Assembly (NCBI RefSeq): GCF_024580145.1
Contig: NZ_JANINI010000014.1
Coordinates: 1-64,000, forward strand
DNA: 64,000 bases
From: Methyloversatilis sp. XJ19-49
GTDB taxonomy: Bacteria; Pseudomonadota; Gammaproteobacteria; Burkholderiales; Rhodocyclaceae
Direction: 5' to 3'
Of the stretch, positions 26,479-36,305 are shown one piece after another. The position numbers and the translations under genes were made by a program. Position 1 is the stretch's first letter, and the number at the start of each line of letters is the position of its first letter. Under the pieces are notes generated by a model. It ran no database searches and was not told the origin of the DNA. It saw nothing but the letters and a program-made list of their open reading frames with translations.

Positions 26479-27813
26479 ATGAACCACCCGAGTTCCCCAG
26501 AGCTGAACGCCGCGCCGCCGACCGCAGCCCCGTCGTCTGAAGCGTCCTCATCTTCAGGCGTATGGCGGCCGATGGTCGGCCCGGCTGCCAGCCGCGATCT
26601 GTGTACCGATTGCGGCATTTCCCGCAGCAGCGACGACAAGCGCTGTGGCCGCGCCTGCCAGTTCATCAAGCCGGATTACCCTGATCTGGAAACCCGCGTG
26701 CACGGCCGCGCACGCGACCCGCAGCGACCGGACGAGCTGCATTTCGGGCCGCATCGCCGCATGCTGCGTGCTGCACTCAAGCCGGCCAGAGCCGACGCGC
26801 AATGGACCGGCATCACCACCCGTATCGCCGAAAGGTTGCTCGAAACCGGCGCCGTCGACGCCGTGCTGACCATGGCGCCCGATCCGGACGATCGCTGGCG
26901 GCCGGTGCCGGTGCTGGTCACCCGGGCCGAAGGCATGGCGCAGTGCCGCGGCATGCGCATGGGTTATGCGCCGCTGCTTGCGCTGCTCGAACCGGCGCGT
27001 GCGCAAGGTTACCGGCGGCTCGCGGTGATCGGCATTCCGTGTCAGGTGTATGCACTTCGCGCACTCGAGGCCGAACTGGGCTTCGACAGGCTGTACGTGA
27101 TCGGCACGCCGTGCTCGGACAACACCACCACCGAGCGCTTCCACGAGTTCCTCGAACTGCTGGCCCGTGAAACCGATGTTGCGGCTGATGACATCACCTA
27201 TCTGGAGTTCCGCGCCGACTATCACGTCGAACTGCGCTATCGCGATGGCACCCGGCGCGCGATTCCTTTCCTGATGCTGCCGCTGTCGCAGCTGCCGAAC
27301 GATTTCTTCCCGCTGACCTGTCGCACCTGTGTCGATTACACCAATGTGCTGGCCGACATCACGGTCGGCTACATGGGTGGCGAGGGCGAACAGTGGTTGC
27401 TGGTGCGCAACGAGCGCGGCGAAGAACTGCTTGCGCTGCTGGGCGACGAGATCGTGACGCGTGCGCCGGGCAGCGCAGGCAAGCGGCAGGGGCCGGTCAA
27501 GGGCTTCCTCGCCAACGTGGAACGCGCCGCGGGCGGTTTGCCGTTGCGCCGGATGCCGCAATGGCTGCGCCCGGTCGTGGGCTGGCTGATGCCGCGTGTC
27601 GGCCCCAAGGGGCTGGAATTCGCGCGTGCCCGGGTCGAAATGAAGGCGGTCGAAACCGTCATCCATCTGCGGCGCGAAGTGCCGCAGCGGTTGAAGAGCA
27701 TGGTGCCGGCGCACATCTGGAAGCTGGTGGCGCCGTACCGGCTCAAGCCGGTGCCGACCGAATTGCCGGCCGGCCAGGACACCCGCGCGTCGCGCGAGGA
27801 GGATGCCGGCTGA
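26479..27813 (+). CDS. FrhB/BciB-family iron-sulfur flavoprotein
   Basis: A 444-residue protein of the coenzyme F420 hydrogenase/dehydrogenase beta-subunit family. An N-terminal Cys set (LCTDCGISRSSDDKRCGRACQF, with Cys in the CxxC and CxxxC spacing) and a second set, LTCRTCVDYTN, would carry 4Fe-4S clusters; LADITVGYMGG is the typical FrhB ending of the core. The closest named relatives are BciB (divinyl chlorophyllide reductase) and HCAR. No bacteriochlorophyll or F420 gene is in the window, so the substrate is unknown. The first 30 residues are low complexity. It starts 36 bases after the inverted repeat and ends directly at the convergent gene. Confidence 0.8.
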   Translation: MNHPSSPELNAAPPTAAPSSEASSSSGVWRPMVGPAASRDLCTDCGISRSSDDKRCGRACQFIKPDYPDLETRVHGRARDPQRPDELHFGPHRRMLRAALKPARADAQWTGITTRIAERLLETGAVDAVLTMAPDPDDRWRPVPVLVTRAEGMAQCRGMRMGYAPLLALLEPARAQGYRRLAVIGIPCQVYALRALEAELGFDRLYVIGTPCSDNTTTERFHEFLELLARETDVAADDITYLEFRADYHVELRYRDGTRRAIPFLMLPLSQLPNDFFPLTCRTCVDYTNVLADITVGYMGGEGEQWLLVRNERGEELLALLGDEIVTRAPGSAGKRQGPVKGFLANVERAAGGLPLRRMPQWLRPVVGWLMPRVGPKGLEFARARVEMKAVETVIHLRREVPQRLKSMVPAHIWKLVAPYRLKPVPTELPAGQDTRASREEDAG

Positions 27814-28260
27814 TCAGTGCAGCCGCATCGGATCTATCAGGAAGGTGTGGCTGCCGCGCGTCAGGTCGAGTTCGCCCCGCATCAGGCAGCCGGTTGCCAG
27901 ATCGATGTCATTGGCAACCCACGTTTCGCGCTCCTTCGACACCAGATAGATCACCACGACGTCGCGCGTGACCGGCGGCTGATCGGGTTCATCGTCGTCG
28001 AATTCGGCCAGCCGCATCAGGCAGCTCAGGCCGATCACATCGATGTCGGGATGAGCGACCGTTTCCTGCACGAAGCGGGTCACGGCGAACTCGTCCAGCA
28101 TGTCCATGTGGGCGAGCGCCGCGCTGCGGATGCAGCCGTGCTCGATGTGGGCCATCAGCGCGGTGGGGCGGGGCGGGTCGCCGCGCGCAAGCAATGCGTC
28201 GGCGTGATCCTGGCAGGCGCGCAACACGGCGCTAAAACACGCTTCCTCCATTGGCAGCAT
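27814..28260 (-). CDS. Conserved-looking cytoplasmic protein of unknown function
   Basis: A 148-residue protein I do not recognise. The start MLPMEEACF is chosen for its GGAGGAG ribosome-binding site with a 6-base spacer; a GTG 15 bases upstream is an alternative. It has no signal peptide or membrane segment, is rich in Asp/Glu, and ends TRGSHTFLIDPMRLH. Its stop abuts that of the convergent FrhB-family gene. A 121-base gap separates it from the acylphosphatase gene upstream. Confidence 0.65.
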   Translation of the reverse strand: MLPMEEACFSAVLRACQDHADALLARGDPPRPTALMAHIEHGCIRSAALAHMDMLDEFAVTRFVQETVAHPDIDVIGLSCLMRLAEFDDDEPDQPPVTRDVVVIYLVSKERETWVANDIDLATGCLMRGELDLTRGSHTFLIDPMRLH

Positions 28261-28381
28261 GATTGTCTCCTCCACAGAAGTGGGTTGCGTCCATGTGCGC
28301 GCCTGTTGAAGAGACTAGACCTGTGTGGAGGGAATGTCTTGACGCACCGCCATGGCGGCAGTGCACCAAATGGCCGCGCTT

Positions 28382-28699
28382 TCAGTCGCTTTTCGACAGC
28401 GGATCGCCGACGGTCGGGCGTTGCGAGAAGTCGTGCAGTGCACTGTCGGCAGCAATGGGCGCAATCAGACATTCATCGACACGCGCCCCTGCCGGCCCGC
28501 GTTCGGCCCAGGCAACCAATGCATCAAGGGCCGCCGGCACACCGCAGGCGAACGCCTCGACCGACCCATCGCGCCGGTTGCGCACCCAGCCGGTCACGCC
28601 GAGCCGGCGCGCCTCGTTGATCATGGCGTAGCGGAAACCCACGCCCTGCACCCGCCCGCGGATGGCGAAGTGCAGCGCCTCGATCTCGCTGTCGTTCAC
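28382..28699 (-). CDS. Acylphosphatase
   Basis: A 105-residue acylphosphatase, which hydrolyses acyl phosphates such as acetyl- or carbamoyl-phosphate. Both signatures are intact: [10 protein letters not shown] with the catalytic Arg, and [15 protein letters not shown] with the catalytic Asn. The start is a GTG at 28699, three bases after the metG stop; a longer frame runs into metG and is not used. It is cotranscribed with metG. Confidence 0.88.
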   Translation of the reverse strand: MNDSEIEALHFAIRGRVQGVGFRYAMINEARRLGVTGWVRNRRDGSVEAFACGVPAALDALVAWAERGPAGARVDECLIAPIAADSALHDFSQRPTVGDPLSKSD

Positions 28700-28701
28700 G
28701 C

Positions 28702-30849
28702 CTATTTGACGCGCATGCCCGGCGCCGCACCGCTGTCCGGCGACAGGATGAACAGACCCGGCACTTCGCCGGTGTCGTCGGACGCCGCCAGCACCATGCC
28801 CTCGCTCATGCCGAACTTCATCTTGCGCGGCGCGAGATTGGCCACCATGACGGTCAGCCGCCCGACCAGCAACGCCGGGTCGTAGGCCGACTTGATGCCG
28901 GCGAACACTTGACGCGGCGCAGCTTCGCCGATGTCCAGCTGCAGGCGCAGCAGCTTGTCCGCGCCCTCGACATGTTCGGCGGAGACGATTTTCGCGATGC
29001 GCAGTTCGACCTTCGAGAAGTCGTCGATCGAAATGTGCGACGCCGTGGCAGCCGGTGCGGCGGCCGCGGTTTCGGGCTTTTTCACCGGCTCGGCAGCGGG
29101 TGCGGGGGCTTGCGTGCTCACGAGGGTTTCCTTGTTGGCCTCGACCAGTGCAATGACCTGTTTGGGGTCGATACGGGTCATCAGATGCTTGTATTCGTTG
29201 ATGGTGTGGCCGGAGGCCAGCGTGCTGCCGAAATCGTCCCAGACGAGCGGCGCGAGTTTGAGGAAGCGCTCGACCTCGGCAGCCAGATGCGGCAGCACCG
29301 GCTTGAGCAGCACGGTGAGCTGGCGGAACAGTTCCAGCGCGGTGCTGCACACCGACTGCAGCTTTTCGTCCTGACCGTCCTGCTTGGCGAGCACCCAGGG
29401 TGCATGGTCATTGACGAACACGTTGGCCTGGTCGGCGCAGGCCATGACCTCGCGCAGCGCGCGCGCGTAGTCGCGCGATTCGTAGGCGTCACGGATCGAC
29501 ACCTCATGCCAGTGAAATGGCACGGTCGGCGCCGACAACTTGCCCGCAAAGCGCTTCGTGATGAACCCCGCGCAGCGGCTCGCAATGTTGATGTACTTCC
29601 CCACCAGATCCGAATTGACCCGCGCGACGAAGTCGTCGAGGTTCAGGTCGATGTCTTCCATCGAGCCGTTGAGCTTGGCGGCGTAGTAATAGCGCAGCCA
29701 TTCCGGGTTCAGGCCGAGATCGAGATAGCTCTGCGCAGTGATGAAGGTGCCTCGGCTCTTGCTCATCTTTTCGCCATTCACCGTCAGGAAGCCATGCGCG
29801 TTGATCTGCGTCGGCGTGCGGTAGCCCGAGTGTTCGAGCATGGCGGGCCAGAACAGGGCGTGGAAATACAGGATGTCCTTGCCGATGAAGTGAACCATTT
29901 CTGTGCCGGCCGCTTTCGCGCCCGCGGCATCGAGGAAGTCGGCCTCGCTGATATCCTTACCCAGCGCCTGCTGCTTCGCCACGTAGTTGCGGAAGCTGCC
30001 GAAGTAGCCGACCGGCGCGTCGAGCCAGACGTAGAAGAACTTGTTGTCGGTGCCCGGGATGCGGAAGCCGAAGTAGGGCGCGTCGCGCGAAATGTCCCAG
30101 TCGGACAGGCGGTTGTCGCCCGGCTCGCCCAGCCATTCCTTCATCTTGTTGGCGGCTTCGATCTGCAGTCGGTTCGAGCCCTGCGTGAAGTCGCGCAGGA
30201 ACTGTTCGCACTGCGGCGCCGACAGGCGGAAGAAGTGGTGTTCGCTGGCGCGCCGCTCCGGCGCGGCACCGGACACCACCGAATACGCGTTCTTCAGTTC
30301 GGTCGGCGCATAGGTGGCGCCGCACACTTCGCACGAGTCGCCGTACTGATCCTTCGCGCCGCATTTCGGGCACTCGCCCTTGATGAAGCGGTCAGGCAGG
30401 AACATTGCCTTCACCGGGTCGTAGAACTGCTCGACCGAGCGCTGCGCGATCAGGTCGCCGGCCTTCAGCTTGCCGTAGATGTCTTCGCAGAAGGCGCGGT
30501 TTTCGTCGGAATCGGTCTGGTGGTAATTGTCGAAACTGACCAGGAAACCGCCCAGCTCGCCCTGCCCCTTCTTCCATGCAGCCTGCACGTCCAGGCCGCC
30601 GAAGAAGTCGCGGGCGTGTTCGTGCAGCACGCGCTCGACCAGCTGGTGCGGCGTGATGCCTTCCTTTTCGGCGCGCAGCATGATGGGCGTGCCGTGCTGG
30701 TCGTCGGCGCCGACGTAATGCACCTCGTGGCCGCGCATGCGCTGGAAGCGCACCCAGATGTCGGTCTGGATGTATTCGACCAGATGACCGAGGTGGATGG
30801 CGCCATTGGCGTAGGGCAGGGCGCTGGTGACGAGAAGGCGGCGGGACAT
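28702..30849 (-). CDS. metG: Methionyl-tRNA synthetase
   Basis: A 715-residue class I synthetase that charges tRNA-Met. The HIGH-like motif ([11 protein letters not shown]) lies near the N-terminus; a zinc-binding domain with [18 protein letters not shown] and the KMSKS loop (MSKSRGTF) follow. The last 110 residues are a tRNA-binding domain ([24 protein letters not shown]), as in the dimeric E. coli enzyme. A linker rich in Ala/Pro precedes it. The start at MSRRLLVT is preferred to a longer frame. It is divergent from apbC. Confidence 0.97.
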   Translation of the reverse strand: MSRRLLVTSALPYANGAIHLGHLVEYIQTDIWVRFQRMRGHEVHYVGADDQHGTPIMLRAEKEGITPHQLVERVLHEHARDFFGGLDVQAAWKKGQGELGGFLVSFDNYHQTDSDENRAFCEDIYGKLKAGDLIAQRSVEQFYDPVKAMFLPDRFIKGECPKCGAKDQYGDSCEVCGATYAPTELKNAYSVVSGAAPERRASEHHFFRLSAPQCEQFLRDFTQGSNRLQIEAANKMKEWLGEPGDNRLSDWDISRDAPYFGFRIPGTDNKFFYVWLDAPVGYFGSFRNYVAKQQALGKDISEADFLDAAGAKAAGTEMVHFIGKDILYFHALFWPAMLEHSGYRTPTQINAHGFLTVNGEKMSKSRGTFITAQSYLDLGLNPEWLRYYYAAKLNGSMEDIDLNLDDFVARVNSDLVGKYINIASRCAGFITKRFAGKLSAPTVPFHWHEVSIRDAYESRDYARALREVMACADQANVFVNDHAPWVLAKQDGQDEKLQSVCSTALELFRQLTVLLKPVLPHLAAEVERFLKLAPLVWDDFGSTLASGHTINEYKHLMTRIDPKQVIALVEANKETLVSTQAPAPAAEPVKKPETAAAAPAATASHISIDDFSKVELRIAKIVSAEHVEGADKLLRLQLDIGEAAPRQVFAGIKSAYDPALLVGRLTVMVANLAPRKMKFGMSEGMVLAASDDTGEVPGLFILSPDSGAAPGMRVK

Positions 30850-31023
30850 GGCGGGCGGCGAAGTGGTGGCCAGAGCAGGCAAGCCCGCAATTCTACTGCC
30901 CGAGCACGGGCTTCCGGGATACGGACCGCGATGATCGGTTAAACTGGAGTAAATCAATCAGGTATTGCCTGCAGCGGCGCCGCATGATGCGGCCCGGCGG
31001 GCACACCGCCGTTCGGAGTTCAT

Positions 31024-32112
31024 ATGTCCATCAGCGAAGCCCAGGTCCAGAGTGCGCTCAAGGAACTGATCGATCCCAATACCGGCAAGGACTTCATCAC
31101 CACGCGCAGCGCGCGGAACATCCGCGTCGATGGCACAGACGTTTCGGTCGACATCGAACTGGGCTACCCGGCCAAGAGCCAGATGGATCACCTGCGCCGG
31201 ATGGCCATCGCCGTGCTGCGCGCCATTCCGGGCGTCGGCAACGTCAGCGTCAGCATGACGCAGAAGATCGTGTCGCACACGGTGCAGCGCGGCGTGAAGC
31301 TGCTGCCGGGCGTGAAGAACATCATCGCCGTGGCGTCCGGCAAGGGCGGCGTCGGCAAGAGCACCACCGCGGTGAATCTCGCGCTGGCGCTGGCCGCCGA
31401 GGGGGCGACCGTCGGCCTGCTCGACGCCGACATCTACGGTCCGTCGCAGCCGCAGATGCTGGGCATCACCGGCCGTCCTGAGTCCCCGGACGGCAAGTCG
31501 CTGTCTCCGATGATGGCCTACGGCATCCAGGCGATGTCGATCGGCTTCCTGATCGACGTCGAAACGCCGATGGTGTGGCGCGGCCCGATGGTGACCTCCG
31601 CGCTGGAACAGTTGCTGACCGAAACGCGCTGGGAAGACGTCGATTACCTGGTGATCGACATGCCGCCGGGTACCGGCGACATCCAGCTCACGCTGGCGCA
31701 GAAGGTGCCGGTGACCGGCGCCGTCATCATCACGACGCCGCAGGACATCGCGCTGCTGGACGCACGCAAGGGATTGAAGATGTTCGAGAAGGTGGGCATC
31801 CCCATCCTCGGCATCGTGGAAAACATGAGCATCCACACCTGTTCGAAGTGCGGCCACGAAGAGCACATCTTCGGCGAAGGCGGCGGCGCGCGCATGGCGG
31901 CCGACTACGGACTCGAGGTGCTGGGCTCTCTGCCGCTGGCGATGCAGATTCGCGAACAGGCCGATTCCGGCAAGCCGACCGTGGTGTCCGACCCGGACGG
32001 CCGCGTCTCAGAGATCTATCGCGACATCGCGCGCAAGGTGGCGGTGAAGATCGCCGACAAGGGCAAGGACATGAGCGCCAAATTCCCCAGCATCGTGGTA
32101 CAGAACACCTGA
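31024..32112 (+). CDS. apbC: Mrp/ApbC-type iron-sulfur cluster carrier ATPase
   Basis: A 362-residue P-loop ATPase that carries Fe-S clusters to apoproteins. An N-terminal DUF59-like domain (residues about 5-85) precedes the deviant Walker A GKGGVGKST. The bridging pair CSKCG near residue 278 holds the cluster between two subunits. It is found beside metG in many proteobacteria, in the divergent arrangement seen here (174 bases between starts). Its stop lies 29 bases before the small cytochrome gene. Confidence 0.95.
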   Translation: MSISEAQVQSALKELIDPNTGKDFITTRSARNIRVDGTDVSVDIELGYPAKSQMDHLRRMAIAVLRAIPGVGNVSVSMTQKIVSHTVQRGVKLLPGVKNIIAVASGKGGVGKSTTAVNLALALAAEGATVGLLDADIYGPSQPQMLGITGRPESPDGKSLSPMMAYGIQAMSIGFLIDVETPMVWRGPMVTSALEQLLTETRWEDVDYLVIDMPPGTGDIQLTLAQKVPVTGAVIITTPQDIALLDARKGLKMFEKVGIPILGIVENMSIHTCSKCGHEEHIFGEGGGARMAADYGLEVLGSLPLAMQIREQADSGKPTVVSDPDGRVSEIYRDIARKVAVKIADKGKDMSAKFPSIVVQNT

Positions 32113-32141
32113 TCGCCAGACGAACCCGGAGGCAAGCCGTC

Positions 32142-32444
32142 ATGAAGCCGAACGCACTGCTGCTCGCTGCATCCTGTTGTGTCCCTGCCGCGGCCGTTCA
32201 GGCTGCCGATCCGGCAAAGGGCGGCGAACTGATGGTCGAGGCGCAGTGCGAGAACTGCCACATGGACAAGCTGGGTGGCGACGGCTCGCAGATCTATCTG
32301 CGCAAGGACCGCCGGGTGAATTCGCTGGCCCAGCTCGCGACCCAGGTCAGCGTGTGCAATTCGCAGCTCAATACCGGCTGGTTCCCGGAGGACGAGGCGC
32401 ACGTTGCGGCCTATCTGAACCAGCGTTACTACAAGTTCAGGTAG
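32142..32444 (+). CDS. Small monoheme c-type cytochrome
   Basis: A 100-residue exported protein. The start has a GGAGG ribosome-binding site; the signal peptide ends near AVQAADP, and the heme site is CENCH. A conserved-looking tail includes QVSVCNSQLNTGWFPEDEAHVAAYLNQRYYKF. A Met sixth ligand is not obvious beyond the early METs. It probably serves as a small periplasmic electron carrier. It shares a direction with apbC and converges on the sox operon end. Confidence 0.85.
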   Translation: MKPNALLLAASCCVPAAAVQAADPAKGGELMVEAQCENCHMDKLGGDGSQIYLRKDRRVNSLAQLATQVSVCNSQLNTGWFPEDEAHVAAYLNQRYYKFR

Positions 32445-32457
32445 GCGGTCGGGCCGG

Positions 32458-32943
32458 TCAGCGCACGGCCGCCGCAATGCCGGCCGCGATGGCGTCATCG
32501 AGGTAGCCGCCGTAGAAGTCGGCCTTGCCGGCGCCTACCAGTGGTGAGGCGACCTGCCGACCGTGGGCATCGAGAAACAGCACGGTCGGCGCGAACTGCA
32601 CCTTCATGCGTTTTGCGAACGCGGCCTGCGTCGTCTTGCTGCCGTCGAAATCGGTCAGTTTGCGTCCGCTGTCCAGGTCGACTTCGCGGATCACCAGCCG
32701 GCCGCGCTGTGCGGCATCGCGTGCCAGCGGCGCCAGATAGTGGCTGCGGACCTCTTCGCAGTAGTGGCAGCCGGGCAGCGAAAACAGCACGACGACCACG
32801 ACGCCCGGGTTGCCGGCGTCACGTACATCCTTCACCGCATTCGTCAGCGTCGGCAGGGCCGGCCCTGCGGTACGCGCCGGTGCAGCGAACAGCACCGGAC
32901 TGAGCAACAGTGACATCAGGACGACGAGCGCGCGGGCGGTCAT
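32458..32943 (-). CDS. Periplasmic thioredoxin-like protein (SoxW-type)
   Basis: A 161-residue protein with a signal peptide (about residues 1-21) and a thioredoxin-like fold with the redox motif CHYC. The motif FAPTVLFLDAHGR carries the cis-Pro. Thioredoxins such as SoxW reduce SoxY or keep Sox proteins active, and this gene closes the sox operon, overlapping the end of the MBL-fold gene by 4 bases. The family position is confident, the SoxW role inferred from context. Confidence 0.82.
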   Translation of the reverse strand: MTARALVVLMSLLLSPVLFAAPARTAGPALPTLTNAVKDVRDAGNPGVVVVVLFSLPGCHYCEEVRSHYLAPLARDAAQRGRLVIREVDLDSGRKLTDFDGSKTTQAAFAKRMKVQFAPTVLFLDAHGRQVASPLVGAGKADFYGGYLDDAIAAGIAAAVR

Positions 32944-33914
32944 TTGTCGAGCGCCTCCTGCTCCATGCGCAGGTAGGTGCCGTAGGCGTTGACGCGATTG
33001 GCGGCGTCGAAGGCCGGCATTTTTTCCCAGCGGCGCCAGTCGGTGCGTGCATAGGCCTCGTCGAAGGGCATGAAGTCGCTGACCGCCCGACCCATTTCGG
33101 TGCGCAGATAGGTCAGGTAGTCGCGCGTCAGGCCGAGGTCGCGCGCCGGGTCGGTCGAGGCCGGACCGTGGCCGGTGACCAGCGTGCCGGGCTTGAGCGC
33201 GAGCAGACGGTCCATCGTGGTCAGCCAGCGCTTGCTGTCGGCATCACCGACGAAGGGGATGCGGCCGATGAACAGGATGTCGCCGGAGTAGATCACCCCG
33301 TCTTCGCGCACCACGACCACCATGTCGTCCGGTGCGTGCGCCGGGCCCATGTGGATCATTTCGAAACTGAGGTCGCCCATGCGGAAGCTGGTGTCGCCCT
33401 CCAGCCAGAGGTCGGCGGCGATCAGTCGGGTCTTGCCATCGACCCACGGATCGAGATCGCGCCGTCGCTGTTCCAGCCGCGCACGGCCTTCCTCGCCTTC
33501 GATGTATTCGCGACCGCTGCGGTGCGCCCACACTTCGGCGCCGACGGCCTTGAATGCCTGCAGCCCGTAGAAGTGGTCGGCGTGGTAATGGGTGATCAGT
33601 ACGCGGCGGATCGGCTGGTCGGTCACGCGACGGATGGCGGCGATCAGCGCCTCTCCCAGCACCGGGGTGCCGAGCGCATCGATCACGACCACTCCGTCGC
33701 CGGTGACAACGAAGCCGGCGTTGGAGTTGTAGCCCGCATTGGCCAGACTGGCCGGGCCGGCTTCACCCTGCACATACCAGCTGTGGGCGCCGACCTGTAC
33801 CGGCTTGAGCGCCGGATGAACAAGAGGTGCGCCGCCCGCCATCGCCCATTGCGCAAGGAGGAGAGCGCATGTCGCGAGAAGTGTCCGCATCGACGGACGA
33901 CGCAAAAGCTGCAT
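32940..33914 (-). CDS. Periplasmic MBL-fold metallohydrolase (SoxH-like)
   Basis: A 324-residue exported metallo-beta-lactamase-fold protein. The zinc-binding motif THYHADHFYG is complete, with GPAHAPDD, SGDILFIGR and TGHGPAST giving the other His/Asp ligands. A signal peptide is present (MRTLLATCALLLAQWAMAGG). Similar proteins are encoded at the end of many sox operons and called SoxH, and others belong to quinoprotein relay systems; the substrate is not known. Its start overlaps the downstream end of soxB, two bases apart. Confidence 0.87.
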   Translation of the reverse strand: MQLLRRPSMRTLLATCALLLAQWAMAGGAPLVHPALKPVQVGAHSWYVQGEAGPASLANAGYNSNAGFVVTGDGVVVIDALGTPVLGEALIAAIRRVTDQPIRRVLITHYHADHFYGLQAFKAVGAEVWAHRSGREYIEGEEGRARLEQRRRDLDPWVDGKTRLIAADLWLEGDTSFRMGDLSFEMIHMGPAHAPDDMVVVVREDGVIYSGDILFIGRIPFVGDADSKRWLTTMDRLLALKPGTLVTGHGPASTDPARDLGLTRDYLTYLRTEMGRAVSDFMPFDEAYARTDWRRWEKMPAFDAANRVNAYGTYLRMEQEALDK

Positions 33915-33915
33915 G

Positions 33916-35640
33916 TCAGGCCATGCCCGGGTTGCCGGCCACGCCCTGCAGTTCGGGCAGGTTCAGCTTGACCGGCTTGACGGTTTTCACATCGCGCAGA
34001 TAGCGCGCCATCAGGTCCCAGATCGGTTCGCCGCCGGCGTTCTTCGCTTCTTCCGACACCGGTGCCCAGCCCGCGACGCGATAGGTTTTCGACGCCTCGA
34101 TCGGCTTGCCGCCGAGCGACATCGCGGTGATGCGGCTGCCCATCCTGGCGGTGGGGTCGCAGCGGTACTGCAGTCCGCCGACGCGCACCATGTCGCCGCC
34201 CTGCTGATAGTAAGGGTCGGGATTGAACAGGTTGTCGCAGACGTCCTCGAGCACCGTCTTGATGAATTCGCCGGTCATCGGCGTCAGCGTCGTGTAGGGA
34301 TAGGTGATGGCGGTCTGGTCGAGCAGGTTTTCCATCGTGATCGGGTCGCCGGGCAGCAGGCTGGTACCCCAGCGGAAACCGGGCGAGAAGGCGATTTCTG
34401 CGTCCTTCATCTTCATCAGGCCGTCGAGGATGAGCTGATCGAAGCTGCCGTTGAAATTGCCGCGGCGATACAGCAGGCCTTCGGTCACCGCGAGCTTTTC
34501 ATTCAGCTTCGCTTCGTACGGTGCGCGCATCTTCGTGATCAGCGACGCCATGTCGGCGTCCGGCTGGATCAGGTTGGAAAACACCGGCAGCAGGTGATAG
34601 CGGAAATCCGACACCTTGCCGCCCTTGACGTCGAAATCGAGCACGCCGAGGAATTTGCCGTTCGAGCCTGCATTGGTGACCAGGGTCTGGCCACCGCCGT
34701 TCTTGACGATGACCGGGGCTGGCACGCCATCGTGCGTGTGTCCGCCGAGGATGGCATCGACGCCGCGCACCCTGGAGGCCATCTTGATATCGACATCCAT
34801 GCCGTTGTGCGACAGCACGACCACCACCTGCGCGCCCTTGGCGCGCGCGGCATCGACATGCTCCTGCAGGCTTTCGTCGTTGATGCCGAAACTCCAGTCC
34901 GGCGTGAAGTAGCGCGGATTGGCGATCGGCGTGTAGGGGAAGGCCTGGCCGATGATGGCCACCGGCACGCCGTTCATCGGCTTGATGACGAAGGGCGGGA
35001 ACACCTGGTCGCCGAAGTCGGTGGTTTTCACGTTCTGCGCGACGAAGTCGATCTTGCCGGCGAAGTCGCCGTCGACGATCTGCTTCACCCGCTCCGCACC
35101 GTAGGTGAATTCCCAGTGACCGGTCATGACATCGACGCCGAGCAGCTTGCAGGCGTCGACCATGTCCTGTCCCTTCGTCCACAGCGACAGGCCGGAGCCC
35201 TGCCAGGTGTCGCCGCCGTCGAGCAGCAGCGCGCCGGGCCGGCTGGCCTTCATGCGCTTGACCAGCGTGGTCAGGTGAGCGAAGCCGCCGACCTTGCCGT
35301 AGGTTTTAGCCGCCTGCGAAAAGTCGAGGTAGGTGAAGGCATGTGCCTGCGCACTGCCCGGCGCGATGCCGAACTGCTTCAGCAGCTTTTCGCCGACCAG
35401 ATGCGGTGGCCGACCCATCATGTCGCCGATGCCCAGATTCACGTCCGGCTCTCGGAAGTGGATGGGCATCAGCTGCGCGTGGCAGTCGGTCATGTGCAGC
35501 AGGCTCACGTTGCCGAAACGCGGCAATTCGTACATCTGACCGGCCGCGCTCGCAGCCTGGGCGAAGTTGCCATGCAGGGCCATGCCACCGGCACTGGCGG
35601 CCGCCAGCACCTGCATGAATTCGCGGCGGTTCATGCTCAT
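33916..35640 (-). CDS. soxB: Thiosulfohydrolase SoxB
   Basis: A 574-residue 5'-nucleotidase-family hydrolase that releases sulfate from SoxY-bound thiosulfonate. The di-manganese site motifs are visible: LLHMTDCHAQL at the N-terminus, GGDTWQGSG, GHWEFTYG and GGHTHDG. A twin-arginine signal (NRREFMQVLAAASAG) sends it to the periplasm. The start is ATG 35640, seven bases after soxX; a second ATG follows two codons later. SoxB is the marker gene of the Sox pathway. Confidence 0.96.
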   Translation of the reverse strand: MSMNRREFMQVLAAASAGGMALHGNFAQAASAAGQMYELPRFGNVSLLHMTDCHAQLMPIHFREPDVNLGIGDMMGRPPHLVGEKLLKQFGIAPGSAQAHAFTYLDFSQAAKTYGKVGGFAHLTTLVKRMKASRPGALLLDGGDTWQGSGLSLWTKGQDMVDACKLLGVDVMTGHWEFTYGAERVKQIVDGDFAGKIDFVAQNVKTTDFGDQVFPPFVIKPMNGVPVAIIGQAFPYTPIANPRYFTPDWSFGINDESLQEHVDAARAKGAQVVVVLSHNGMDVDIKMASRVRGVDAILGGHTHDGVPAPVIVKNGGGQTLVTNAGSNGKFLGVLDFDVKGGKVSDFRYHLLPVFSNLIQPDADMASLITKMRAPYEAKLNEKLAVTEGLLYRRGNFNGSFDQLILDGLMKMKDAEIAFSPGFRWGTSLLPGDPITMENLLDQTAITYPYTTLTPMTGEFIKTVLEDVCDNLFNPDPYYQQGGDMVRVGGLQYRCDPTARMGSRITAMSLGGKPIEASKTYRVAGWAPVSEEAKNAGGEPIWDLMARYLRDVKTVKPVKLNLPELQGVAGNPGMA

Positions 35641-35647
35641 TGCGCCA

Positions 35648-36295
35648 TCACTCCGCGTTGACCGGCGACTTCGGGTCGAGCAGCAAGGCCACGATATGGC
35701 GGATCTGCTTTTCGTCGAGGATGCCGTGCGTGCCGAAGCGCGGCATGTTGGTGCAGGCGCTGTAGGCGTTGGGATTCCAGATCTTGGCCCACACATACTT
35801 CTGCGTGGTTTCCGTGTTGCCGTGCACCTTGCCGTATTGGTAGAGGCTGGGGCCGATGGTGCCGTAAGAGATTTCCTTCTTCGTGATGCGGTGGCAGTTG
35901 TAGCAGTTGCCGCCGTTTGCGGCGTCGGCCTTGTCGGTCCAGGTCAGGCCGCGACCGCTCTGCGCAATCTTTTCGCCTTCCTTCCAGTCGCCCAGATACT
36001 TGCCGTCGGACGGCCACTTCACCTCGGCCAGCGCGGCCGCCTGGAATCGTTCGCGCAGTTCGTCATCGAGGCTGTGCCCGAATTTCGAACAGGCGACCAT
36101 GACCTCGTCCTGCGTCAGTCGGTCGGTCTTGACGATGCCCTGTTCGCGGAAGGATGCGGCCATGACGGCTGCAGCGTCCTTGTCGTAATCGGCCGAGGAG
36201 ACTGTGGACGCGCCAGTGCCGGCGCAGCCTGCGACGGTGGCCAGCGCGGCCATGACGGCGAGCGCGACAGCGCCCTGACGGATGCGGATGTTCAT
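35648..36295 (-). CDS. soxX: Sulfur-oxidation cytochrome SoxX
   Basis: A 215-residue cytochrome subunit of SoxAX. The heme motif is CYNCH in the context GGNCYNCHRITKKEISYGTIGPSL, as in other SoxX proteins. The N-terminus has a lipobox, ATVAGC with Cys24, so it may be a lipoprotein. It is longer than the classical 120-150 residue SoxX because of an N-terminal segment of about 90 residues with an extra Cys (MVACSKFG). SoxAX joins thiosulfate to SoxYZ. Confidence 0.9.
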   Translation of the reverse strand: MNIRIRQGAVALAVMAALATVAGCAGTGASTVSSADYDKDAAAVMAASFREQGIVKTDRLTQDEVMVACSKFGHSLDDELRERFQAAALAEVKWPSDGKYLGDWKEGEKIAQSGRGLTWTDKADAANGGNCYNCHRITKKEISYGTIGPSLYQYGKVHGNTETTQKYVWAKIWNPNAYSACTNMPRFGTHGILDEKQIRHIVALLLDPKSPVNAE

Positions 36296-36305
36296 CGTGC
36301 TCTCC

